Shown here: piece after piece, positions 53,717 through 64,000 of the stretch | How the letters are laid out: the number at the start of each line of letters is the position of its first letter | Position numbering within the stretch: the first letter of the stretch is position 1 | Assembly (NCBI GenBank): GCA_032629725.1 | Contig: JAFEVB010000023.1 | Coordinates: 682,001 to 746,000 of the forward strand | Origin: Gremmenia infestans | Lineage: Eukaryota; Ascomycota; Leotiomycetes; Helotiales; Hamatocanthoscyphaceae | Length of the DNA: 64,000 bases | Direction of reading: 5' to 3' | Program-made: the position numbers and the translations under genes | Notes under the pieces: generated by a model | The model's input: only the letters and a program-made list of their open reading frames with translations | What the model was told of the DNA's origin: nothing | The model's database searches: none

Positions 53717-55249
53717 GATGGTTATTTTGAAGGTTTTAAAGAGGCTTTGATGAATAAATTTAATGATTTGCCAACTAATATGAAAAGAAAAATGTCAAGT
53801 GGTTATATAGGAAGCAAGAATGCAGTTCAAACAAGGAAATCTGGCATGTCAACGTCAGTCCACCAGGTCGGCTTTAAGGAGTTTACTATCCCTAAATGCC
53901 GATACCCCTCATTTGGTACCCCGGCACACTAAAATGCCGATCAAAGGCTACCTACCGTACCATGCCTTAAGTATCCAAAAGAAATTTCAGCGGCTCTAAT
54001 TACTCCATAGGTAATACGTACCTAAGGTAGCTACTACACACCTCCGATCCACTAAATGTCAGCAGCCTGCATAACCATACAAAACCCCCCTCTACAATTA
54101 CACATGCAACAAAGATAGAGTAAAAAGCGCTCCCAAACGCCAGTCAGTAGCCAGCCTTCCTTCATTTCCTATTACAAACCATGCTTATATAATATCGGAT
54201 GGGAGCGGGAGTCGCTGAACTTAGATGTATTGTATAGGTAAGTAGGAAGGGGAAGGTAAGTCGCATGTAGATGGAACAGAGAGAAAGTCGGAGGTTTTGA
54301 GGAGATGAGATGAGGTAGAAGGAATATATAGCGTAAGGATCGTGAATATAGGACTTGTCATCTTACTTGAGGTATCTTGTTAAGTGTTATAAGAAACGAA
54401 TGCAATATGACTTGATAAAGGGATAATAAATAGAATAAACGTAGAATCTTTTCTCCTTCTCGCCCTACACTTATAGGATAGAATTCCCATTCTTCTACGC
54501 GATAGAATACTTTATCACAGCGATCACAGATATACTTTTGATCATTTATCACATCCCATGAATAAACACAACAGTAGTCAAAAATATCATTTTAAACCCC
54601 CTAAATTCATCCATATACATTCCCCCACCAAACTATCTATAAACTCCTCCTCTCCTAAAATGAAACGCGCAAATAAATCCAAAAAAAACTTTCCAACCCT
54701 TGATATTCTCAAGCCGAGCGAGATATATGACGAAAGGTGGTATCCAGATAGGCACCAGCCTTTTTTTCTTTTTCTTTCTTTCTGTGGAACTGGGATCCTT
54801 GGCTCTCCAGGAGGCCAAATCTTTTGTTGGTGGGAGGTATTTTCGTGATGGTTTGTTGTTTGTTGAGTAAACACAGCGAAAAGTATTGATCGGGTGGTTG
54901 GAAATGTGTTGGGAAGTACGGGGTATAGGGAGAATTGAAGTGAACTCCAGGAAGACAAAGTTCAGATGATATGAAGTGTCGTAGATAGCTATCGCTTATG
55001 AAGTATGTAACTGACGTAAATACGTGAGGATTCGAAATCGGGTACGGGAAGTCGTAAAAACGTAAATGTCTACTTTGAAAAAAAGCAGACCCGTAAAGAA
55101 CGAGGAATGATGTTGCGCATCGACGGGTTCGGAAGGAAAAAGGATACGGGATCGGCGGGTCGCATTTTACTTATCGCATCGCATGGTCGCGTCGTACGTA
55201 CCATATGCAAGGTACCCGTCCCGATTATCGCGTGGCATCGCACGGAGGA
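53717..55249. other. Intergenic, nothing coding found
   Basis: About 1.5 kb, with several A- and T-rich runs. Frames near 54558-54958 on both strands overlap and lack motifs, so none is called. Confidence 0.45.
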
Positions 55250-55747
55250 TTACAACATCGCTGCTGCGATCATGACCACCACTCCTGCACCGCTCGCATA
55301 CATGCCATTCAAGCTCGACGCTGCGCCAATGAAGTTATTCGAGATGGACGAGGTTGCGACAGGTGCACCGGTGCCGGAGACACGGGGCGAACCAGTGCCG
55401 GTGGTGGGGATTTTGTAGACGGATGAGGCTGTTGCGATGGCAGTTGGGCTGGCGACGAGGGTGCTATTGAAAGACGAGGTGGACGAGGTCGCGGAGGAGG
55501 ATGATGAACTGGAGGTGGTGGAAACGGTCGATGAGGAGAAGATCGATGTTGAGGAAGAGATTGAGCTAGAAGAGCTGGTGGACGAGGAAGAGGCAGGGAA
55601 GGTCGAGGTTACAGATGCGACGACTTGGGACACAGTGACCGTGTGTGTTGATCGCATGGTCGATGTGAGAGTCAGAGTTGAGGAATCCGATTGTGCGATG
55701 GCCAGCAGAGGGAGCAGAAGCCCGATGGCGAAGCTTGAGAGATGCAT
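55250..55747 (-). CDS. GPI-anchored Ser-rich cell-wall protein
   Basis: A single exon of 165 aa from MHLSSFAIGLLLPLLAIAQ, a signal peptide. An upstream in-frame Met at 55837 exists but would bury the signal peptide. The body is almost entirely Ser and Thr, including an SSSSTSSSSSISSSTS run, and is surely heavily O-glycosylated. The C-terminus SSLNGMYASGAGVVVMIAAAML is a typical GPI signal with a Gly/Ala cleavage region. Many ascomycetes have such small wall proteins. No enzymatic function is expected. Confidence 0.75.
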   Translation of the reverse strand: MHLSSFAIGLLLPLLAIAQSDSSTLTLTSTMRSTHTVTVSQVVASVTSTFPASSSSTSSSSSISSSTSIFSSSTVSTTSSSSSSSATSSTSSFNSTLVASPTAIATASSVYKIPTTGTGSPRVSGTGAPVATSSISNNFIGAASSLNGMYASGAGVVVMIAAAML

Positions 55748-58334
55748 TTCGAAAGATGGTGAGGCCGAAGGAATGGCGATGGTATGTATATATGCAAAAG
55801 ATCGGAGGTTAGATGCCCGCGGACTGATAATTATCAATATACTGCTTCTTCAAAAGAATGTCTCTCCTATTCAGCGTAGTCTGTGCTTGCGACGATGCGA
55901 CTATTGTTCGTAGTGAATAGATAGCGGGAATGAGTGAGTGACTGGCGGTCGATAGTGTTTGTAAGTGAGTGTGATGAATACAACGTTCTTGCGTGTATAG
56001 TATTGAGGAGGGCGATGAGGCAGGGAAGTATCTGTCAAAGATACAAACAAACTTTGCCAACGAAGTCTATTGTACGCAAATGAATGGGAGGAGTCTGGTA
56101 GGAAGAAGCGAAGGATGGTTGGTGTTGGGAGACGGCTGTGGGACCGAGATGATAATTTATGTTGGACGGGGTGGGGCGGGGCGAAAGTTTGCAAATCGCG
56201 CAGGGACAACGAGTCAAGCAAGTGCCATGTTCACACTACTGATGATAAAATGGATGAAAACTTGAGTCATCAGATAGACCGTCTGCTGTATAATAATTTG
56301 TTATTGATTTAGTTATATGTTTATTACGTATGGTTAGTTCAAGCGAGTCAGTATAAGAGAAGCATCATCCATTGCTCACCTCTTCATCAATACCATCAAA
56401 AAACGTCGGCAAGCTAATAAGGACAGCACCTGCTATAAACTTATCAAGTAATTTCAAACTCCAGGCTGCATTTCCAGGCTCCTCTCCCTAATCTCCAGGC
56501 TATTCTCGTACGAACACTCTCTCCGTTACACTGCAATTTTCAATCTACAGCGCTTGTGACCAGGATGCTGGCCGGGGTAGTGAAACCAAGCGCGTCTCAC
56601 TGGTCCGTTCCTGGATTTCTGGGGCGGGGCCAGACCAGACCAGAAGCCGCGGGAACGGGAAGAAATCGTGATGCGTCTGGTATCGATAAATGATTGCAAC
56701 GCTGAGATGAGATAAGATTATTGCTTGAGCCTCACCTCACTCTACCTATTTTACTTTTCCTTGTCTTTTTCATCCATCGCATGACATTGAAGAAGTCGGT
56801 GTATATAAATTACAAGTACAAGTATTTTAGACAAGTCATCCGTGCCAACAATACTCCGTACGATCTTCAGCCAACAAACACAACAGGAGAGGAAATCCTC
56901 TGCGCAGTGCGCACAGTTGCCGAGATCTAGCTGGCATGCGGCAGTTAAGTGGATCCACCCCCCTCCCTGCCAATTAACTTGCCGGAAATTGCAGAAATAT
57001 CATCACTGCATCAAGTAGAGTTTTTCTTTTCTTCTTTTCCTCTTGCCGTGCCGATGCGAATAGAAGGAAAATCTATGCATCTTTTATAGAAATCGTTTGA
57101 CTAGAATTCGCAGAATTGAGAAGGTGGAATTAATCGTGGAAATCGTTTCGAAGGAGTACTCGTCCGTACATAGGCAGGCGCAGGTACACGCTCGCTTCAT
57201 CCTTCCTTCCATACAGCCCCAGCCTCATCCGAGTTCCTGCCACCCATTCCACCCCTGCCGTATCTCGGTAAATCCTTCTTCCTTCACCTCAAATAGTAAC
57301 ATTACTCCTTAACCAAATTTCCCTACATAATCACTCCGTACATCCTCCTACCATATAAACAACATCTTCTTCCTCCACAAAAACCAATAAATCTGCGAGA
57401 AAAGCAATATAGACAGAATGCTTTTCATTCATCTAAGCTGAGCGCTTGCTTGCTTGTTTTGATGATTCGACTGCTACGGCCATGGTTTGATCACTGCGGG
57501 CCTCAAACAGGTCGCGCTTCAGAGGTAGGTCAATCACGACCTTTAGATGAACCCGTGTTTACTGTATGCACGACGTGCGTATTATCTAGAAACTGCGAGA
57601 AGATGGGGTTCTGTGGTTAAGGTGCTTTGGTTTTGTCTTTACAGTAATTGCGCGAAGGATTAAAAGGGGGAAGACGGGGGTGGATCACGTGATGATGTTG
57701 GTATGGTACGGTTGAATGTTATTTTCTTCAATTCTTTTTCTTTTAGAACCGTTCCTATTATACATTCTTTTCTTCTCTAGACTAGGTAAGGGTCTGTTCT
57801 ATGTATTTCTAAGTCTAAGATTTAAATCCTGGTTTTTTTACCCTACTAGGTATATGAGAGTGACATTTCTCAGAATAATTTTTCTACACTTCCTTATAAG
57901 TGATGAACTAAACTCAGGTACTATTTTGTTAGGCTTATAGTATTAAGGGGTGGAATTATACCTCAGGTAAGTTATCTGATTGATTTGTATACACTTCGCA
58001 TCATGTGATGGAGGGTGTGTATTTTATGTTTGCGGGGTAGAAAGCTTTCGGGGATTGTTGTACCGAATCGAATTGGATCGCGAGTGATGTTACATTCTAT
58101 CTCTATGCGAGTAGAACGTTTATCTTGATTTCAGCCACATTGTGGTTTGAGTGGGTTGCCTTGGTGTTTGTTCATTGTTGTTACCCTACCATTTTTGGCA
58201 GCTAGGACATCTGGTATTTGCCTTTTCTTCTATGAATTGATGGAGATTACGAGACTTTGAGATGTTATCTATTTCAAGTGATAAAACCTCGTAAGAATCA
58301 ATCGTCTTTGATCTGCTAAAACAACAAATCTCTA
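55748..58334. other. 2.6-kb intergenic stretch, no gene found
   Basis: Open frames up to 106 codons occur near 55900-56310 on both strands but overlap each other and lack motifs. Pyrimidine tracts near 57030 and 57350 look like promoter DNA. No gene seen. Confidence 0.45.
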
Positions 58335-60947
58335 CTATAACTTCAAGTGACTTGGAATCCTAACATCCACCTTCACCCCCTCTACTTCTTTGACCTCCAT
58401 GCTCGAGGTAACACTCCCATTTGTGATAGCCCAACTCGCCTCAATCCACCCACCACCATATAATGGTACCTTACCATTAACCCAAGTCAAGCCCAAACCA
58501 TCCGCAACTTCCAGCACCGGATCAAACACCCACCCATACTCCCCCGTCCCACCATCCAACTCCCTCCTCACGCCCAGAATATAATCCGTCAAAACATACG
58601 TCGGCGCGCCTCCCCACGGATGACACAGACTAGTAAACATGCCGATCCCCGGACTCCCATCCGCATACACATATTCCCAGCTCGCGCCCGTAAAATACTC
58701 ATTCTGGTTCAGCATCCGCGGCCAATACACATCCAGCAGATTGTGCAACACCGGCACCACGACCTCGGCTGTGACGTTCGACTGCGTGTATGCGAGGAAC
58801 AGCGATTCGAGCAGGAACCCTTGCACGTTAGGCGATAGCTGCGTTGTGGCGCTGTTGCCTACTGCTGTTGAGTCTTTATATCCGATGAGGTAGAATAGCG
58901 ATTCGAGAGCTTGCACGGCGCTCGTGGCTTGACTGCTATTAGCGATACCGGCACGGATGGTGAACGCAGTTGCCAGTACGGAAGTATCGCTCTCGCGCAC
59001 GCCGTTGGTGAGAGCCGTGGAATAGGCGCCGAGCGCTGGGTTCCATAGCTGTGTGTTCATGGCCGTGCTGAGATTTGCGGATAGGGCCGTGTAGTGGGCG
59101 GCGGTGGTGGGGTCTTGGAGTGCGGTGGCTACAATGGCCAGTTGCTGTAGGCTGGTTGCGAAGAGTGCGGTTGGTGCGGTGGCGTTTTGCTGGCCTTGGG
59201 CTGTGAACCAGGATGCGGATGAGTTGGCGAGGAGGCCGGTGGAGGGATCGAGATACGTGAGCATGGCGTCAACGAGCAGCTTGGTTCCATTCCAATACTT
59301 GGAAAGGAAGGCAGTGTTGGATGTAAGAGCATAGTAATCGCCAAGTGTGAGGAGGAAAAAGAGTTCGTAGTCTGTCTCGCCGTATTGGGATGGATAGTAG
59401 ACTGCTTGGTACTCAGGCGCAGAACCCATAGAATCTTGCATGGGGACTATGCCTGCAGCTGGTCCTGAGGTAAATTGACCGGCAAATGTAAACTCGATCA
59501 TGCTCTCGATGAAATCATATCGACCTGTGCTAGCTGCGAGCTCCTTGGCGGTATGCGAGAAATCTCCTATCCAGATTTCTCGATCTCTTTTTGCGCCATC
59601 CAAGCACACAGCGTAAGCGTTCGAAGCAACTAGGTATTCCGCTAGGATATCTGTTGACGTGAATGAATTCGTATATAGCACCGTACCATCCTGTCCAATG
59701 ACTTCTACATCCTTGACATATGCGGCCTGGTCCTGAAAGGGACCAAAACCCCATGAACCAGTTGTGATGAGTTCCGTTCCCCCAAATCCAGCGTTGACAT
59801 ATGGCAGGAGTGTTGTATATGGAACAAAAGCAAACTGGGTGTCGTTGACCGAAACGTTATATCCTGATGGGGTGATAGTAGTGCTAACTCGATACCACTC
59901 ATTATCTAAAATAGGGAGCGGATTTTCGTAATACAGAGGCGGAGCAGACGAAAGGTAGAAGTTGACAATACTGAATCCGTAGGTAGCAATCAAGCTATTT
60001 GATGGCACTGTAGCGTTGTCTGTGCTCAGATACTGAGGTCCATTGCTGGTCAGCACGAAGTACGCTCCGTATCCGGCATTAGGACCCGCAGCAACTCTCC
60101 AGCCAGTCCCACCTCTGGTTATCTTCGTAGAAAACGACATGGTATAATCCCCATACTCCATACCCAGGGCAGAGGTGCCGGGATACTGTCCTCTGATGAG
60201 CGCACCGTCTCCGGAAACCTCCCACGTTGAGGGTTGTGAGTCGGCCTCGACACAAGAGGCTTGTACAGCACGTGCTCCAAGGCTCCATAGCCCGTCATAG
60301 ACATCGTTGGAAGCAGAAAAACTTCCAACGAGGGTATCTGAAGGGTTTATCTCGACCGAGGCTCGGAAACCAATATTGGAAATAGTAATAGAGGTGTTTG
60401 AAAGCAGCTCTACGGTTTGCCAGCGCTGTCCACCTTGGATAAAGAAAGATTCCGTTTTGCCTGATGTGGTGATATTGAACGTCTCGGTTCGAAACGAATT
60501 CGATAGCCCATTGGTGTAGAGCCTAGGTGAGCCACATTAGCTCTAACTCATATCATACATAGCAAGTATAGTAGGAGGGAGGTACCAAGGCCCATCTCCA
60601 CTGTCTAATTTCAATCCATTGAACTGTTCCGAATATTTGAGTTCGATCTGCGTTGCTGATCCTATGAGGGAGGTAACTTCGAAGTAGGGAAACCCTGCAA
60701 CGTCTGCTGCATAATCGAGAGTCAATACTGGGGTTGAAGAGTCCAGTGTCACTGATGTTCCGGAATAAGGCTGGAGGCTATCAATAATTGGCGCCGCTCC
60801 AAGACCAAAAGCTACCGGTGTATATAATGTTGGGCTTCGAGCTTCGATTTTTGGTCTTGGAATGGCGTTTGCTACACTGCTTATTCCCAGTCCCAGAACA
60901 AAAATGTTCCGAAGGTTGGCATAACTTAGTGGTAAATTAAGAACCAT
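58335..60947 (-). CDS. Alpha-L-rhamnosidase-like glycoside hydrolase (GH78 type)
   Basis: Two exons, 60586-60947 and 58335-60522, with a 63-bp intron; 849 aa. The N-terminus has a hydrophobic leader ending VANAIPRPKIEARS, consistent with a signal peptide and Kex2-like site. Beta-sandwich domains fill the first half. The catalytic (alpha/alpha)6 barrel starts with CLDGAKRDREIWIGDFSHT (about 427-445), the GH78 signature with the acid residues, and ends with SLCHPWGGAPTYVLTDYILG. The chain has many N-glycosylation sites. It would release rhamnose from pectin side chains or plant glycosides outside the cell. Substrate is inferred from family. Confidence 0.9.
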
Positions 60948-61523
60948 TGTCTATTATTATTCTGGCGTTTCAGATAACAAATATAGCACGCCAGGCTTCT
61001 GGTACCTAATAAATCTTGAGGATCTGAACAATAGTGATTGCAAATATTTAATATATATATACACCTTTCAACTTACTTCCACCTTCCTTAATGAACTCGC
61101 CTGCTCGGTTTGTAATGCGCCGAATAGTCACGCTGTGATTCGGCCAGATTATAATACGAGAATATACCCTATCAGTAGAAGATCGTCATAATAATTGTAA
61201 CACATGACAACCTAGACCGGGTTGGGTTTATTCGGACCAGGGACATTAGAACTAAATGTAAGCTTAAACTGACCCCGCAATACACATGACCCCCCCGAAC
61301 CCTACCTTGTGCATTAGACTAGATTATGGGGTAGCATTTAGCATCTCGATTGCGTTCAAAGGAAGAAAGGACTTTAGATCCAAGTTCACTAGTAAGCTTA
61401 ATAAATAATACTTTTGTTTTTGATGTATCTAAAAATATTACTACCCCTAGACCCTTATAGTAATCCAAATCATTGGCTCCGTAAATTAGCTGGAGCAATC
61501 CTAGTCTTAGCAAGACTTATCTT
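60948..61523. other. Intergenic, nothing found
   Basis: About 575 bp, AT-rich, with a TATATATATA run near 61054 that may be part of the rhamnosidase promoter. Confidence 0.45.
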
Positions 61524-62262
61524 TTATAAATAACTATTGCCGAATAATCCAAACCAATGCAAGACTATGCTAAGCAGCCCAAGTAATAGCATCCCAAGTA
61601 TAGCTATTAGCATACGCCTATCTGCACTCTCATTTCTCGCCGCATAATAATCTACTATCTTATTATCATGCTGGCTCTTCGTATTACTCCTAGGGAATGG
61701 CCTATCCGGCACCTCCTTCCCAAGAAACCTACACAGCGGCTCCCACCGATCCGAGAAATCCCACTCCAACAGCTTTCCCTCCGGCACCAACCCCCTAATA
61801 GTAGCACAATGTTCCCTCAACACCCACTTCCCATTCTCTGCAAAGTCGCCTCCTGCGCACGTTCAAGATGACCTTCGCGTCTGGATAAGCCGCGATCAAC
61901 TCCGGTGCGAACGAGGCTGCTGGCTGCTCAGTGACAGCTACGCAATGCCCGATGATGCTGTCAAACTCCTCAGCTGTGATCATGTTGTCGCCATCCTGCT
62001 TCGTTTTGTCTGTAGTCCCCCGCCATTTCTTGCACATGAGGTTGTACCAGCCGCGGTCGTCTTCAGGATGCAATGCGGTTTCAAAGCCGTGGTAGACGGT
62101 GGGGTAACCGAGTTCGATTAGTGCTGTGCGGAGAGATTCGGTTCCTGAGCGGGACGGCCCCACAGCTAGGATCTCCATGGGTTTTTCGCGGTTGCGGGAT
62201 GGTGGAGTGATGGGGTAGATGGTATCCTTGATTCTCTCAACGAGGGTATACTGTTTACCCAT
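61524..62262 (-). pseudogene. Broken P-loop/sulfotransferase-like gene
   Basis: The 5' part (62262 down to about 61850) encodes MGKQYTLVERIKDTIYPITP, then ILAVGPSRSGTESLRTALIELG, the P-loop-like phosphosulfate-binding region of the fungal Sulfotransfer_4-type family. It runs to AAYPDAKVILNVRR, where the next conserved segment (normally a DxDAWYRS block) is absent. The 3' part continues in another frame with KWVLREHCATIRGL, EGKLLEWDFSDRWEPLCRFLGKEVPDRPFP and a C-terminal membrane helix (LIAILGMLLLGLLSIVLHW). So an internal segment, about 50-60 codons by family comparison, is missing and the frame is shifted. No intron of sensible length bridges the join. The gene looks inactivated by a deletion. 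Confidence 0.75.
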
Positions 62263-63089
62263 CTGGTCTTTGGTCGAATAGATTGAAGATATATGGTTTT
62301 GATCTGTGGAATGGCGATATTGTTAGATTGGATGATGTCAGCTTGTTGTTGCCTGTTCAATACTATATGATTTACACTCATTAAGCCTGAATTCATTATT
62401 TGCTCCTCTTTCTTGCTTTGACCCCGATTTCAGATTGCGGGGTATAGTCCATTTCAGTAATAGCAGAAGCTTGATAATTCACACATCTTATCTAAATCCA
62501 TTGCTATTTAATATAATCTAAAATCCGTAATTCACTCGGTTTTGAATGCTATGAGAAGGCGCTTGGAATATATACCCTTTGAAATCAGATGAAAATACTA
62601 GAAATATATAGACATAGTATTAGAGGTTTTGGTCTATAGTATAAGTTGACGCCCTGACTATCATAGAGTCTGAGGCATCTGTTTTTTTTAAGGAATAACG
62701 CCGGCTTAGAGGTTGCCATTCTTAATTTTTAAGCCTTTGCCGAGATTCTTCTGTCACTAGATACTAGCAATAACATCACTGCATCTTAGAGTCGTAAATG
62801 ATAAAAGAGTCGAGAACTTAGCGTAATCCATGCTGAGGTGCTCTACTATTATTCAATTTATATTATTCAGTGTCTCAAAAAAACATAGGGACTATACAAT
62901 TTAAACACGGTCTGACAAATTCAAGCTATGCTTAGATGATCCTATCCTCTTAGCAAGCCAGACTATATGCCTATACAGCTTAGGATATACATTAAACTTT
63001 TATTGCCTTGTGAAAAGAGACGCAGCAAATTAAAATTAGAGGAGAGCAAGGCACTATGTGGGGCAAAGTGAAAAAAATCTAGCAAAAAA
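62263..63089. other. Intergenic, AT-rich
   Basis: About 830 bp of very AT-rich sequence with no open frame of note, lying between the broken gene and the 5S rRNA gene. Confidence 0.45.
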
Positions 63090-63208
63090 ACATACAACAG
63101 CAGGTATTCGCTGGTGGTCACCCACCCAACTACTAATCTGCCGATCTGAGGCTTGTGTATGGCAGAGCGGACGGGATGCCCAATTCTCCTCAGTCTATGG
63201 TCGTATGT
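63090..63208 (-). rRNA. 5S ribosomal RNA, dispersed copy
   Basis: On the minus strand the 119-nt sequence starts ACATACGACCATAG and ends CTGCTGTTGTATGT, so the terminal stem closes. The internal Pol III control region reads GATTAGTAGTTGGGTGGG then TGACCACCAGCGAAT, and GCATCCCGTCCGCTCT is present, all diagnostic for fungal 5S. A T-run downstream (plus-strand A-run 63084-63090) fits a Pol III terminator. Filamentous ascomycetes scatter 5S genes singly. A few loop bases differ from common versions, so it could be a variant or a pseudogene. Confidence 0.9.
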
Positions 63209-63849
63209 GGCAGGCAATACATTTATTTGAGGATATAGTGGTAGGTCGTTTTCCAGCCTGACGTAATAACAAAACAGGTTTCGGGCGTTAAATGCATAGT
63301 CGTGATTTAATAGTGAGTCTTATGGCGTTACCAATCGAGAACGACAATATGACTACTTGTTCTATGCTAAAATGACGCGTTTGGAATCTTTTTGGAACCT
63401 ATTAAGACATTATAGGTAAGGCTTACTTATAAAGGGACAGTCTCCGCAGGATGTGAATCATTAACATGGCGCACCAACGAGTAGGTTTTGAAATTGATAG
63501 ATTCTTGCGTACCTATCTGTGTCGGGTACGTTGTCAATAGACTAAGGAACTGGACGCCCGGGTATTATCCAGATCTTCTGCTAGAGATTGTTCCTCCCAT
63601 AACATATAAAATAATTTGGTACCTAGACATCCAGGGATCTACGGATTATTTCAGAAAAGTATACATGTAACCTGGGAAATACTTAATGCGTGCCAAGAGC
63701 TAATTAAATCCCTAGCATTACCTCCTTAGTTGTCATATAAATATAAATCTAGTTAAATCCTATATGGTTTTACGGCCTTGTCTATAGAAAGTCGCTACTA
63801 CTGCTATGGATAGAACAGAACAGAGATTGCAAACAGCTTCGTACCAAAA
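63209..63849. other. Intergenic with a MITE-like fragment
   Basis: AT-rich. Around 63750-63790 TCCTATATGGTTTTACGGCC, then TTGTCTATAGAAAG, matches the terminal repeat of the element at 23430, but no partner end is seen before the transporter gene. Confidence 0.5.
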
Positions 63850-64000
63850 TCAGGACTGATGATCCTCTGCCAAGTCCTCTTCCGCTTTATTCTCATTCGA
63901 CTTCTGTTTTCGGTGATTTTGGACCAAGAAGATAAGACTGAAAACAGTTCCGAGCCCCGTCAAGCCGACAGAGAACCACAGAGCACCCCGGTACCCATAG
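63850..64000 (-). CDS. MFS transporter, C-terminal end only
   Basis: The last 50 codons of a gene that continues beyond the right edge. YGYRGALWFSVGLTGLGTVFSLIFLV is the last transmembrane helix with the YRGALWFSVGL pattern of fungal drug:H+ antiporter-type MFS proteins. It is followed by a charged cytosolic tail (HRKQKSNENKAEEDLAEDH) and the stop. Substrate cannot be judged from this fragment. Confidence 0.75.
   Translation of the reverse strand, partial: YGYRGALWFSVGLTGLGTVFSLIFLVQNHRKQKSNENKAEEDLAEDHQS

Noticed and set aside
53090..53932. Plus-strand 280-codon frame opposite the aldo-keto reductase
   Set aside because: Antisense to a strongly conserved enzyme; its openness follows from GC-rich codon bias of the real gene.
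55437..55913. Acidic 158-codon plus-strand frame
   Set aside because: It is the complement of the Ser-rich wall protein (Ser codons read backwards as Glu/Asp/Val), so an artefact.
1..64000. CRISPR arrays, bacterial operons or prophage
   Set aside because: No repeat-spacer arrays or operon-like gene packing; all signals are of a fungal nuclear genome.

Overview
This window looks like nuclear DNA of a filamentous ascomycete (Pezizomycotina). Genes carry many short GT-AG introns (about 41-63 bp, a few of 120-145 bp). An intron-containing tRNA-Pro and a lone dispersed 5S rRNA gene are present. The gene content (Atg29, Zn2Cys6 regulators, G1 glutamic peptidase, a two-domain lycopene cyclase/phytoene synthase) is specific to fungi. 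A leotiomycete is my guess from overall flavour only; nothing here proves the class.

Layout. 0-4 kb: a CCCH zinc-finger gene running in from the left edge and a six-exon atg29. 4-6.6 kb: a repeat zone with a solo LTR, tRNA-Pro(AGG) and a decayed inverted LTR. 6.6-12.6 kb: five genes in a row that all encode secreted or single-pass surface proteins. 12.6-26.2 kb: a NADAR-domain gene, a CYP504-like P450 divergent from a Zn2Cys6 regulator, a 2EXR/F-box-like gene and a regulator with a C-terminal zinc cluster, separated by repeat-rich gaps. 26.2-29.8 kb: a gene desert. 29.8-35 kb: small genes of unknown function, three of which seem to share a motif, plus an HPD-motif protein. 35.8-37 kb: a secreted G1 glutamic peptidase. 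37.8 kb: a second clean solo LTR. 38.6-45.9 kb: a carotenoid/retinal cluster. 47-49.5 kb: a divergent secreted GH3 enzyme. 51.4-55.7 kb: two GPI-type wall proteins around an aldo-keto reductase. 58.3-60.9 kb: a GH78-like rhamnosidase. 61.5-64 kb: a broken P-loop/sulfotransferase-like gene, the 5S gene and the tail of an MFS transporter.

How genes work together. The carotenoid cluster is the clearest pathway. carRA makes phytoene and cyclises the end product, carB desaturates phytoene, and carX cleaves beta-carotene to retinal. carRA and carX diverge from a shared 1.1-kb region holding a triple GATC repeat of the kind bound by White Collar photoreceptors. No opsin gene lies in the window, although retinal would need one. 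The P450 and its divergent regulator form a likely aromatic-acid catabolic pair. The peptidase, GH3, GH78 and secreted proteins suggest a plant-associated or saprotrophic life.

Repeats include two full solo LTRs with exact 5-bp target duplications, one degenerate copy, and a short terminal-inverted-repeat (MITE-like) family in several states of decay. Splice sites were placed by eye; for spliced genes the summed exon lengths were checked to be divisible by three.
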